DNA of 64,000 nt from Zygaena filipendulae (taxonomy: Eukaryota; Arthropoda; Insecta; Lepidoptera; Zygaenidae), in the NCBI GenBank assembly GCA_907165275.2, contig CAJRBF020000004.1, positions 682,001 through 746,000 on the forward strand. The letters run 5' to 3'. Below are positions 20,074-30,434 of the stretch, piece by piece. The notes beneath the pieces are model-generated. The model was not told the origin of the DNA and ran no database searches. It worked only from the letters and a program-made list of their open reading frames with translations. The position numbers were made by a program, and so were the translations under genes. Within the stretch, counting starts at the first letter, position 1. Each line of letters begins with the position of its first letter.

Positions 20074-20626
20074 TTCGTGGTTAACAAGTAGCGGAAATCA
20101 AAAGAACTTGAGTGAATAAAATACGTTCAGCTTGGCCCGCGAAATAACTACCTAGTTACCTACTAATAGTGACAGTCCCATGGTCATTATAACGTAAAGT
20201 ACATCAAACTAACCAAATACTAGGGCTATGCCTGTGTAGAATCGAAACAAACCTCAACGGAACTTTGTGCAAAGGGATACCTATAAACTTCACAACCCAA
20301 AATACATATACCTATTTTGATGATCCACAACTGGTTTATGTGGACTAAACGAGCCGTATACTCAGGTAACATCCACTAACCCCTGGAGCCACAACCATCT
20401 AGCAAAACCTGCAATAACCCAAGTTCAGGCTGCACTCGATACAGTGTTAATACACATTCGTCGTGTTGTCATTGAACCGCAACGCCATCTAGTGGAATAG
20501 GTAAAAGACATTATAGATTGATCGATACGACCGTGAATATTAAGGGCGTCCAAGTAAAAGACGTCAAGCCGTCATCTAGTTGCATAAACATCAACGAGAT
20601 AGCGCTACGTACACAAAAACAAAGAC
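20074..20626 (+). other. Probable 5' region of the RTE-type element, no gene
   Basis: No reading frame is supported. CATCTAGTGG at 20489 and CATCTAGTTG at 20571 resemble CATCTAGCGG downstream of the element at about 22671. I infer that most of this is RTE 5' UTR, but its start is not defined. Confidence 0.4.
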
Positions 20627-21418
20627 ATGGAAGAAATAAAAAAGCTATTAGAGGATATGCAGCAAGAAATTAGACAGTCAAAAAATGAGATGTTAGAAAT
20701 GAAAGAGGAAATAAAAACAACTATTATAAATAATTTAAATGAAAAATTTGCGAGTTTAGAAGTGAAACAAGATCTCTTCGAAACAAAAATCCAACAACAA
20801 AATACAGCTTTAAAAAACTTTGAGAGATACATACGACGCAAAAATCTAATCTTGTTTGGCGTCGAGGAACAAGAAAAATCATATCAAGAGCTGGAGAAGA
20901 CCATAATAAATTTAATTAATACACACTTTAACTTCCAGTATAACAATTATAGCATAGAAGATGTCAGAAGACTTGGAAAAAAGAAGGATACGAATAGACT
21001 AATAAAAATAACTTTCAGCACAATGGGATTAAAAATAAGTATCTTAAAGAATAAAAAACTCCTGCAAAACACACCATATTACTTGAAAGAGGACTACCCA
21101 TTAGAGATCGTAAATAAGCGTAAAGAGTTACAAGATCAACTGAATAGAGAAAGACAATTAGGCAACAAGGCCTACCTCAACTACGACAAACTGATCGTAA
21201 TTAAAGATAAAGAACAACAACTTCCTCGTAGACACACAAATAAAAGAAACCTATCTGAATCCCCGGAGTTATTACATGCAGAAAATCAAGTAGCAAAACA
21301 AGATCAGAAACAAACTTATAAAAGGAACAAAATATCAAACATAACAACAGGATTTCATAATACAAAAATCAAAGCTCAACTATACTCCTCCCGCTGTAAG
21401 CTCTCACGATCAGCCTGA
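20627..21418 (+). CDS. RTE-type LINE ORF1 protein
   Basis: This 263-residue protein starts at the ATG at 20627. The first 65 residues are a charged coiled coil (KKLLEDMQQEIRQSKNEMLE). A central region of about residues 66-175 has an RRM-like look, with RRKNLILFGVEEQEKSY and YSIEDVRRLGKKKD. The C-terminus is basic and glutamine-rich. It lies 85 bases upstream of the endonuclease frame. It resembles ORF1 products of insect RTE-like elements; RNA binding is inferred. It differs from the FP25K-like ORF1 proteins of LINEs B, C and D. Confidence 0.7.
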   Translation: MEEIKKLLEDMQQEIRQSKNEMLEMKEEIKTTIINNLNEKFASLEVKQDLFETKIQQQNTALKNFERYIRRKNLILFGVEEQEKSYQELEKTIINLINTHFNFQYNNYSIEDVRRLGKKKDTNRLIKITFSTMGLKISILKNKKLLQNTPYYLKEDYPLEIVNKRKELQDQLNRERQLGNKAYLNYDKLIVIKDKEQQLPRRHTNKRNLSESPELLHAENQVAKQDQKQTYKRNKISNITTGFHNTKIKAQLYSSRCKLSRSA

Positions 21419-21503
21419 AAACGTAGAAAACAACACGCAAATCGACAACAACAAAGAATAACAATTAATAACGGTCCCTCCGACCCCTCATCTCCCACCA
21501 CGG

Positions 21504-22540
21504 TTGGTCACCGCGGGAGAGCTCGACCAAAACCCTCCAGAAAAACCTACCAGGAACAAACACACTAAAAAAAAAAAAAAATTACAAGTGGCAACATATA
21601 ATGTGAGAACTCTATCAACAACTCACCGATTAATAGAGCTGATGGACTCTTTGAAAAACACAGCATACAACGTAGTCGGCCTTTCTGAAATCCGACGTGT
21701 CGGCACATCGGTCAGAGAGTACGACGATTTCATATTTTGTTACACAGGGGAAACACGAGGATTATACGGCGTCGGCTTCATCGTTAAAAAATATCTCAAA
21801 AGAAACATCGTCAGTTTTAATGGATTATCAGAGCGAGTTGCTCTTCTAAAACTAAATATAAATGGCTACCAACTAGATATACTGCAAGTCTATGCACCCA
21901 CAGAGGCTTCTAACGAAGATGAGGTGGATTTGTTCTATAAGACTATTTACAAAACTCTAAGAAGCTCAGGTAAGAACATAATAGTCATGGGCGACTTTAA
22001 CTCAAAAATTGGGCATCCTAGACCAGAAGAAAGATTGATAATGGGAAATCATGGATATGGCGTGAGAAATAACAGAGGTGAATGCCTGATCGATTTTGCA
22101 TACGAAAACAAATTGAGTGTTGTGAATACCTTCTTAAAAAAATCCAAAAACCAAAGATAGACCTGGAGATCTCCAGACGGTAATACGAAGAATGAAATCG
22201 ATTACATATTAACAAATCTGGTTAAAAATGTTCGAAATTTGCCTGTCTTGTCTTAAATGTGAACTTTCCGACCGATCACAGACTTGTAAGGGCATCTTTT
22301 ATGCTTCAAAAAATTAGGAAAAGTCATACAAAATACACAAACCGTTTAAGGAAATCATTGAAAAACGAGACAGAAATATCAACATATAAACTATCTTTAG
22401 GTAAGCATGAAGATCAACTACAACAAAAAGAGGGCGCCACCTTACAAGCTAACTACGACAACATAATTCGAGGCATAGAAAAATGTCTACATATAGCACA
22501 AAATACCGAACAACACATCACTAAACCACAGATAATATAA
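21504..22540 (+). pseudogene. RTE-type LINE endonuclease, 3'-truncated and broken
   Basis: An apurinic-type endonuclease of the RTE clade: LQVATYNVRTLSTTHRLIEL, VVGLSEIRRVG, LDILQVYAPTEASN, IIVMGDFNSKIGHP and, after the stop at 22158-22160, KNEIDYILTN and TDHRLVRASF. Another frame change falls at about 22250, and the sequence ends near 22540 before any reverse transcriptase. Only the 5' half of the element is present. That is unusual, since LINE copies normally lose the 5' end. Confidence 0.85.
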
Positions 22541-24129
22541 TACTATACTAGTACAGATGCCTCATCTCATACAAAAAACGTGACCGTCCTAAAAAAAATA
22601 ATTCCGGAAAATATTTATAATTACTGATCGAAGCAACAGATGGAACAAGTGTTACCGACGATACTAGCGACATCTAGCGGCTATCAGTTCAGCTCAACAG
22701 ATGGCGCTGTTTGCTATAGTTACTAGGTTAGGCATGTATAAGTTGATACGTAGGTAGGTATAGGTACCCGCGGCATCGGCGGTACCTACGCGGCCTAAAG
22801 CTATTGGGTTATTTTACGAATTACGAGTTTTGTGCCAGGGCCGCAGGGCGCGCGGCGTTGTACGATGCATAGATAGTATAATATGTATGTAGTATATGCA
22901 TAGGTAGTGTAGTAATACCTCATTTTAAAACTAAAACAATTGAAATTTTGAATACCTAATTAATATACCTAATTACTAATTAATTAATATATAGGTCATT
23001 TATAAAACAGTTTTGATACAATATTTCTGTTCTTATCAGCTAAATCAATAGGTAGGTACCTAAACTATGCCGCTAAAATATTAAGAAAGCCTTTTGTAGG
23101 AAATTTAACTGTCCATAATTTTTATTTGAAACATTTTTCGATATTTCGAACCATCCTTACTAGGTAATCCTACTAATATTTTAAACTAGCTGTTGCCCGT
23201 GTGACGACCCATAAGGTCCTACAAAATTTTTTTGGTTATAATTAAAATCTTAAATAATTATTAAAGTAAAGAAGATAATAAAATACACCTATAAAATTAC
23301 ATTTAAAACATATTAGAGGACATTGCGGTACAAATTACATCAAAAACAAATTTTAGTACGTTTATCAAAAATAACTCTGAAACTGAAAAAGATAGGGCAA
23401 AATAATGTATGAAAGGAAGTGCTTATATTAGGGAATTCTAAATGTATGTTAAGTTTCAAGAGTATAGGAGCAAGTTAGAAAACGCGAATCCCCCCATGCA
23501 GGCGTCTCGGAATACAGGGCCGAACGCACCGCCAGTATCCACGGGCCGTATATCTACGGGGAATACGGAGGTAAAAAAATGTCCTGACGACAAAAGTTTG
23601 TTGGGAAAGTAAATTGATAATAGTGTAATAATAAACGAATGCGCTGGGGAGGGAACGTCTAAGGGACAATAAATATAATATTATTGCACATTTATCAAAC
23701 ATAAAATTTATTTTCTCATACAAATTTTTTAATAAATAATATTCATGCAAAGTACGTCGTGGTCGAGCGGTCTGCGCGTAGAACGATTTATCGGTTTGTG
23801 CAAGGATTCGTACACGCGACCTGAAAGTTTCGTCATTACGCATTGTGTCCTGATTGCGTTGTGCAGAGGCGAGCATGCGCGATTGTGATACTTGGTGGTC
23901 GCATGAAAGCGTATGTGGGCCGATGCGCCTCGTGAACGAGATGCTTTGAGTAGAATATTTGTATTGATTTTTATCATTACAAAAGACGGTTCGTTACGAA
24001 TAGTCTTGTTGAGCGAGCGATAGCGCAGAGTGATTTAATGTTTTTGTGCGAAGGTCTGTCAGTGCACTTGACGTCCGTTAGGATATCTCGAGCGTAGACC
24101 TAAAAACATTAGTCACGAGGAAGGATCTT
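22541..24129. other. Non-coding, A/T-rich interval
   Basis: I see no gene. It contains a GC-rich patch (22745-22870), an AT-rich tract, a fragment of the CTAGCTGTTGCCCG repeat at about 23189, a short segment at 23478-23545 that recurs inverted at about 26500-26570, and a tRNA-like segment at 23757-23822. The segment GACGTCCGTTAGGATATC near 24070 recurs inverted near 26206. Confidence 0.6.
23757..23822 (+). ncRNA. tRNA-Ser/Leu-like sequence, possible SINE head
   Basis: TGGTCGAGCGG matches the RNA polymerase III A box of tRNA-Ser and tRNA-Leu genes, and GGATTCGTACA lies where a degenerate B box would be. The ends (GTCGTG and CACGCGAC) pair imperfectly. It is too degenerate to be a working tRNA, so a tRNA-derived SINE or chance similarity is possible. 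Confidence 0.25.
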
Positions 24130-24139
24130 CAAATCACAG

Positions 24140-24552
24140 TACCAAATAGACTCGAAGCAAACGTGTTGCCTGTGGAGAGAGTATTCGCAGCGGGCCTACG
24201 GAGCCCTACGGATCCAATATAACAACGCGTTCCGGGTGTTGATGGGGCTGCCTCGTTTCTGTAGCGCATCAGGTATGTTCGCGGAGGCGCGTGTGGATTG
24301 CTTCTATGCCACGATGAGGAAGAGATGCGCGTCACTGGTGCGCAGGGTACGGGCCAGCCCCAACAGCATTTTAAAAATGATAGGAAACAGGTTCGATTGT
24401 GCTTATATCTGTCATTGCTGCATCAAACACAGTCCTATCAGCGAAATTAAATTTTAAACAAATAAATGTACTAACACTTAGAATAAGATAAAATTGTTAC
24501 TAACTATATTGAGTCACAGTTACTTGAAATAACTTATTATTATTATTATTAT
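24140..24552 (+). pseudogene. 5'-truncated LINE: reverse transcriptase C-terminus with (TTA)n tail
   Basis: One frame from about 24150 to the stop at 24455-24457 reads as a LINE C-terminus: LWREYSQRAYGALRIQYNNA, FRVLMGLPRFCSASGMF, ARVDCFYATMRKRCASLVRR and RASPNSILKMIGNRFD. This block is familiar from abundant insect non-LTR elements. A 90-base 3' UTR and a (TTA)n tail (24533-24551) follow, so it is a typical 5'-truncated insertion. The left boundary is uncertain. Confidence 0.8.
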
Positions 24553-25227
24553 AATCTTGAACGGTTGGACATTGCACGTCGCGAGCGTATGATGGTGTAA
24601 CTTTCACCCTCCTTCATCAATTTATGAACAACATCAAAGATGTTGAACATTTTTATTTGGCCAATTTCGTCTAATAGTTAGACCCAGTTTTACGTTGTGT
24701 TTTAAATGACTCCAGTTCTTTTAGGTTGAGATTCGATTCCGTCATCATCCTATCCGCATTATTATAATGGGTCGAGGTTGGGCTTAGGTATTAATTGAAT
24801 AAAACAACCATCAATTAATTTGACATTTTATTTTAATATTTGTGCATAATATTTCTGTAAGAAATATTTATATTTAATACACCCAACTGCGTTTGAGTTG
24901 GGTGACATTCGATCTTTATATGAACTCGCTCTACACGAACGGTTCTATTTTTTAAGTGCGAGACTACACTGTACATTTATTTAACGTCTGTGCGTTAATA
25001 GTGTTGTTAGCCCGGAAGCAGAGAGACTCCAAAGACGGTATCCATATTACAGTGGTACACATAATCACTAACTTACGTCTATCGACGTTAGTAGTGTTCG
25101 GATACTAAGATAGGAATATGATGCTCATAGAACACTTCCCATACGATGTTTATTTATAATCAACTTGATATTCCAATAGGAATATTTACAATGGCTCTCA
25201 CTACATAACAAGTTTATTATATAGCGA
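24553..25227. other. Non-coding interval with a small hairpin
   Basis: No gene is seen. A perfect hairpin, CACCCAACT then AGTTGGGTG around a short loop, lies at about 24884-24907. The rest is A/T-rich with no feature I can name. Confidence 0.6.
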
Positions 25228-26005
25228 GAGGTGGAATAGCCCCGTCCTGCGCTACCCACGGTGATGGTCATCCACCTGCTCATAAGCAGTTACCACCCCC
25301 CCCCACCTGTGTTGCACAAGGTAGAGAGTTCTCCAAATATGCATAACCGACATCCGTTAGAGGATGAATCAGCTATATGAGACTGTACGTCCCGTATCAG
25401 CAGCAATCGTTGGAGGTCATAATTCGGCGGTGCCGAGACCCCTGGGTACGTGTCAGCCCGAAGACCGAGGCCGTAATGCGGATAGTACCGCGACCTCAAC
25501 ACCATCCCAATAATTCAAATATAAGTGTATGAGACCAGTCTCGCCGGACATCATAACTTCAGTCGGTCAATTTGTGTTATAGTAGCTACACGTAGCTAAG
25601 GCCGAAGCCCAATTGATTGGATCACAACTCGTCCTCGTACAACACCCACTTGGCACTCGTTCATTTTGATAAACAAGTCGTGTTGAAAAACACAACTGTT
25701 TACCGAGATCAAGCGTTAACGACTAGGTCGTCCACAGCCGATCCCCTAGCCTCTGCACAACGTAACAAAGTCACAAAGCGCATTGACTATAGTTATTATG
25801 TTTGTAATAAAAAGAAAGGTTTATCTGAAAGAAGAGCGTTCAACACTCCCTTGGTGTAGGAAGCGATCCCGCGTCTCCAGTCAGCCGCATATTCGATGAT
25901 AGTTTTTGAATAACACGGAAGGCGTAGTTATTCAATAGACAAGATACAATACGTGCACAACGAAACCCGTCACGGCGAAGACAACTCAAGGCGCGGATTT
26001 TTACC
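25228..26005 (+). repeat. Left arm of a long imperfect inverted repeat
   Basis: Four blocks match the reverse complement of the right arm in order: a segment around ACGGTGATGGTCATCCA, one around GTCAGCCCGAAGACC, one around GTGTTGAAAAACACAA through CCTCTGCACAACG, and one through CTCCAGTCAGCCGCAT to AAGGCGCGGATTTTTACC. Similarity is far from perfect and includes indels, so this is an old structure or two inverted copies of one unnamed repeat. It contains no credible coding frame. Confidence 0.75.
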
Positions 26006-26870
26006 TCTCTACGTTATCTTACGCTCGCGACGCGCGACGTCTAACCGCTCAGGATTAGAGTTCATCGTCGTTGTAAATTCCAATAAATTGAAAATACACG
26101 TTTGCATCGAGCCGATAAGATGTGATGAATTATAATTTAATAACAATAAAGTTACAATCCATACACACCGAAAACCTTCCTCATAATAATATTTGTCTTC
26201 GCACAAGATATCCTAACGGACGTCGAGCGCGTTGACAAGGCTTTCGTACAGAGCGACAAAGTCACTAAGTACGTAAGCTCGTTCGAACTCCCAACTTCAT
26301 CATCTTTTGTGTGATCAGTGGTCGACGGACATTTCACCTAGACCTTCATGTGAGTCTCCAATTTAATTATTTAGATAAGCATAATAATGCAAATCTATAT
26401 TCGAGCCACCACCAAACTCGTTATTCAACATTTAATGTTGTATACGCGACGCGTTGCCTCCCGACTCGCTCGTCCGCCGATGCCACTTCACGTCTCAGCC
26501 GCCCGCGTGGATACTGGCGGTGCGCTCACGCCTGAGGTATGCGGGGGGTTGGGGGGTACAAGTCGATATCACCGTTACATCTGAAACCAAGCACACGGTT
26601 AATATACCTTATTATAAACATTTTATTTCATATGAATAATTACTTTATTCATTTTAGTTTATGAATTATACATCAATAATCATACAAAATTTAGATTGTG
26701 AGTTTATCAACTCGCAATACTTTAAATACATTTCAACTTAAGTTTTATAGTGTATTATATCATAATACATTATACATATAGTGTATTATGTTATAATACA
26801 CTATACATATATCTTTAAAATGCTTTTTCGAATATAAATAAATTTTTAAGCCTCATAGGGCGTCACAATG
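26006..26870. other. Spacer of the inverted repeat, no gene
   Basis: This holds GATATCCTAACGGACGTC (26206-26223), which is the inverse of a sequence near 24070, and a GC-rich patch (26455-26570) that partly repeats 23478-23545 in inverse orientation. A nested AT-rich palindrome zone, built from TAGTGTATTAT and its complement, is at about 26750-26815. Confidence 0.6.
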
Positions 26871-27761
26871 GCGTAGATGGGTAAAAATCCGCGCCTTGAG
26901 TCATCTGGGCCGTGACGAGTTTCGTTGTGCACCTTGTACCTTACCTTGAATAACAACGCCTTCCGTGTTATTCAATCTACATATCACCGATGCGGCTGAC
27001 TGGAGATGCCGGCCCTCTCCTACACCAGGGAAGGGTTGTTCGCTCTTCTTTCTGTTTTACCTTTCTTTTTATTATAAACATTACTGATGGGCCAATGCGC
27101 TCTGTGGCTCGATTGCTGGCTGCGGAGACAGACTGGAGCTACTGTGACTCGCAACCACATGTATGCTTACGTAGGTCCCTGCGCTTTGCGATCGAGACCG
27201 TTGTGCAGAGGCTGGGGGATCGGCTGTTGGTGACCTCGTCGCTGACGCTAGATTCTCGGCAACCTTTGTGTTTTTCAACACGATGTGCTTGCCAATGTTC
27301 TGATGTGGCAGAACGAGTTGGATGCCCGAGTGGGTTCACAGGGGAGAGCGAGCCATTCAACTCTACAGCTACGGCTAGGCTACGGCCTTACTGCTTGCAG
27401 TATGACAGAGAGTTCATCAGCTGAAGTTCCAGGTTCCAGGGAGAGATTGGTCTCCGATAACACACACATACAATTTTGGATCACTGTGCTGGGGTTTGGT
27501 TTGTGGTGGTCCCACCCAACCCTGGTCTTCGGGCTGGCACATATTCAAGGGCTCACCATGGCTCCAACGCGGCGGTAGTCTTCGGACTGGGGACGTACAG
27601 TCTCCTCACTGGATTCCTGAAATGGACGCTGGTGAATGATCTTAGATGTAACCATCTAGAATGATTCTCTACCTTGTGAAACAGGTTGGGGGAGGTGACG
27701 AAGGCATTGTGCTGGATGGTCATCACCGTGGAATAGCGCAGGAGGGGCTATACCACCTTCC
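26871..27761 (-). repeat. Right arm of the long imperfect inverted repeat
   Basis: The reverse complement of this segment follows 25228-26005 block by block; it is about 110 bases longer, mainly because of an extra segment near 27090-27180. Open frames seen here lack family features and are not called as genes. Confidence 0.75.
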
Positions 27762-28567
27762 GGCGAATACTTATGTATTAACTGGAAGCCTTACCTTCGG
27801 TTTGACGTCGGGATTGGTTGCAGTGTCAACAATCATTTCACGTAGTACTTGAGGTTCCTGTGGCCAATGCTTGCGTCATGCTGAGGGGACAAAATCTGGT
27901 CGACCTTGGAATAGAATCGTCTGGGTGGTTTATTATATATATTTATGCGTCCTGGCAATGTCTGAGCCATCTGAGCCAGGAATGGTAGCTTTTGACGAGA
28001 TGTTGACCGGGGTTAAACCGACAAACACAAACTAAAACAGATTGTAGGGATAGACAGACATAAGGGTCAAGATTATTCAAACTTAGCCTACAAGCCAATA
28101 GATTAGGCCGGGAAACAAACTAATAAATAGGACATAGATATAATGTTAGGGAGGCAGGTCGTCACAAACAAACAAAACTAGATCATCCACATAAATAAAC
28201 TAAAAGTAGATCATCCACATAGATAAATTAAAAATAGATCATCCACCTAAAGTTAGGAAAGAGGTCGCACGAAAGCAATAAAAATAGGGATTCGTCCGTG
28301 TACTAGTCTAAGATCGTTCGTGTATTCGCTAAACATAAATTAGACATCGTTCATGTATTAACTTTAGAATCTTAGCTATAAACTTAACCAAACTAAAAAC
28401 TATGATGCAAATACTAAGACGATAGTTCAATCTCAACCTAAAAGAATCATAGGTAACTGCACACAACGAAATTAGAGTCCTAACCACTAGACAATCAGGC
28501 CAAATTAGAGATTATCGTAGTAAGAAGTAGATTGGAGGAAGTCACGCGAGGGGGGGTAAGTTACACC
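27762..28567. other. Non-coding interval with a three-copy tandem repeat
   Basis: Three copies of a unit of about 28 bases beginning TAGATCATCCACAT lie at about 28186-28252. The related phrase CGTTCGTGTATT/CGTTCATGTATT occurs twice at 28313-28362. No gene is seen. Confidence 0.6.
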
Positions 28568-28856
28568 CGCGACTTCGTACGCGTGGAGTTTGGGATCTAT
28601 TTTTATATGAATTGTAAGATTATTAGAAAAATCGGTTGTTTGTCCGCTTAAAGTTTAAACGTTATGTATGTATTTACCTTCGTACTAGCTGTTGCCCGCG
28701 ACTTCGTACGCGTGGAGTTTGGGATAATTTTTTTTCTGAATTGTACGATTATTAGAAAAATAAATTGTTTATTGTCCGCTTAAACGTTATGTATGTATAT
28801 ATTTACGTCTACTATATGTGTGTTCCGTTGTAGTGGATGGATGGATGGATGGATGG
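28568..28856 (+). repeat. Tandem copies of a lepidopteran short repeat, followed by (GGAT)n
   Basis: Two units of about 120-130 bases, each containing CCCGCGACTTCGTACGCGTG, GAATTGTA and GATTATTAGAAAAAT, lie head to tail (about 28568-28690 and 28690-28812). A (GGAT)n run is at 28832-28856. The core sequence is typical of abundant, possibly Helitron-like, repeats of moths and butterflies. That family assignment is from memory. Confidence 0.7.
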
Positions 28857-29073
28857 CTGTATGAATGTTTGTTACTCTTTCAAGCAAAAACTACTGAATG
28901 GATTTAAATGAAACTTCCCAATAATATAACTTATATATCAGAATAACACATAGGGTACTTTTTATTCCAAAATTCCTTCGGAAACGCCGAAATTATCACG
29001 GGTCATCGCAGGGAAGACCTATAAAGAATTTTTTTTACTTATAGGAAGCTACGGTAATCCTGAGTGACAATTT
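28857..29073 (+). repeat. Continuation of the lepidopteran repeat up to the hexon break
   Basis: It reads GTTTGTTACTCTTTCAAGC, then ACTACTGAATGGATTT, then TAACACATAGGGTACTTTTT, an order characteristic of the same short-repeat class. Its far end abuts the truncated capsid gene, so the insertion or associated deletion removed the 3' end of that gene. Confidence 0.6.
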
Positions 29074-29910
29074 TTATCTCAGAATTCCCTCGGCATTTTT
29101 GTTTCGGTTCGTTTGCAATCCAATAATTACATATCGTGGTTTTTCTATTTGAGATGCAGTTTTTATTGACCACGTATGTTTAGTGGTTTTAGGTAAAGCT
29201 GGATATTCATACAAATCCCAATTTCTAAATACAATCTGGAGTGGTCGGTCTTTTTCTAAATACTTGAGAAGATTAATCCTTTCTCTATCTGAAACTCGTA
29301 CGTGTGGTACCCGCCAAATTATTTTATTTATAATTACGTCTTCAATAACCTCATCGTTGTTAAGTTTAACAGCGTTTAAATTTGTGTTGCTTCGTAACAA
29401 TATCAATTCGTGCCGACAATTGATCACAACTTTTTGATAATCTTCAGCGAAGCCAAGTATATTTTTGAGGGGAATGGAAACTGCGAAACTGCCTCGGTGA
29501 GTATTTGTAATACCGCCTATATCCCAGCCCCAGGCTCTTGACATTTTAGATTCACTCTCATTCATTGAAACCAACGCTTTCATTGTAGTACTTATTCCTG
29601 CGTTTTTTATTTTATCTATTTCAACTCCGTTTAACTCATACCGAATATCTTGAAATAGGTAAAGAAGAGAATTATTTGTAAAATTTACAGTGTTTACTTG
29701 CTCTTTAGTATCTCGTTTTTTAACATCAACTTGTCCTTCCAAGTATAAAGTGCTCGCTGATGGCAATATGCACAAATCTTGTTGGTTGATCGGAATGCGT
29801 ATTTCATCATTCCTGTTGAAACTTGTTACATATGGTTTATATGAATGGAATTCGACCCCTTCAACGGAATTGTCGTAAGATGGAACAGATAAAACGTCTA
29901 AGATATTCAT
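29074..29910 (-). pseudogene. Hexon-like major capsid protein, N-terminal part
   Basis: This 278-residue frame starts at the ATG at 29910 and resembles the first half of the double jelly-roll major capsid protein of Polintons and adintoviruses: FHSYKPYVTSFNRNDEIRIP, ILPSASTLYLEGQ, LFQDIRYELNGVEIDKIKNA, IINKIIWRVPHVRVSDRERI and KPRYVIIGLQTNRNK. Such proteins are usually well over 400 residues, so the second jelly roll is missing. The last few residues come from the repeat that replaces the 3' end. It would assemble the icosahedral shell. Without its C-terminus it should not fold into a working capsomer. Confidence 0.82.
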
Positions 29911-30068
29911 TTTAATAATCCGATTAATTTAAGGAATGCTTTATTATCTTTATTTAACTTATTTTTTTTCCTACAAGATGTTTTGTTGAGGGTTACTCGC
30001 GCAGAACTGACGATTTTTGATTTTCGAATTAACTTATTTTTTTTCCTATAAGGAGATGTTTTGTTGAG
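29911..30068 (-). repeat. Capsid intergenic region with a duplicated segment
   Basis: A segment of about 75 bases containing TTTTTTTTCCTA and GATGTTTTGTTGAGGGTTA is present twice. The first copy is whole (about 29950-30025). The second is cut by Gypsy2 and its last part (CTCGCGCAGAACTGA) continues after 38331. The duplication therefore predates Gypsy2. Confidence 0.7.
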
Positions 30069-30073
30069 GGTTA

Positions 30074-30294
30074 TGTATTGGAACGCAGTTCAATTATACT
30101 GTGTTCACTGTAACGTACCTAATAAAACCATAGTGTGTGATCTGTGGTAACACTATTATTTGTGACTTGCATATTAGACGGACACACACCTCGCACTTTG
30201 TGTTACCTAAATTTGTACTAATTATTAATAACTATCAAAGTAAGAAATAAACACCTCCAGACCTCAAGCCGTCTTTCAATCATTGAACAATACA
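30074..30294 (+). repeat. Gypsy2 5' LTR
   Basis: This is 221 bp, starting TGTATTGGAACGCAG and ending GAACAATACA. Compared with the 3' LTR it has 14 extra bases after TATACTGT and a TT/AC difference in the phrase CTCGCACTTTGTG. Confidence 0.93.
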
Positions 30295-30312
30295 TGGCGC
30301 AGCCGGTGAAGA
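30295..30312 (+). other. Gypsy2 primer binding site
   Basis: TGGCGCAGCCGGTGAAGA starts directly after the LTR with the TGG expected for a tRNA 3' end. The tRNA was not assigned. Confidence 0.6.
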
Positions 30313-30434
30313 ACACCAATTAAGAAGATTACGAAAGATTAAACTTCGTAACCTAAAAAGTTCCACCCGTCTACCACGAGGTAACTTGTTTTTGTTTAAA
30401 ATTAAGTTAAACATAATTAATATTAAAATAAATA

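Noticed and set aside
23475..23876. A 133-codon minus-strand frame.
   Set aside because: No domain, and it crosses several unrelated repeat segments including the tRNA-like piece.
25290..27852. Several 60-144 codon frames in the inverted repeat region.
   Set aside because: Frames are not conserved between the two arms and show no family features.
28568..28812. A complete Helitron.
   Set aside because: No clear CTRR end with a preceding hairpin could be located, and no Rep/helicase sequence is present, so only a short-repeat label is given.
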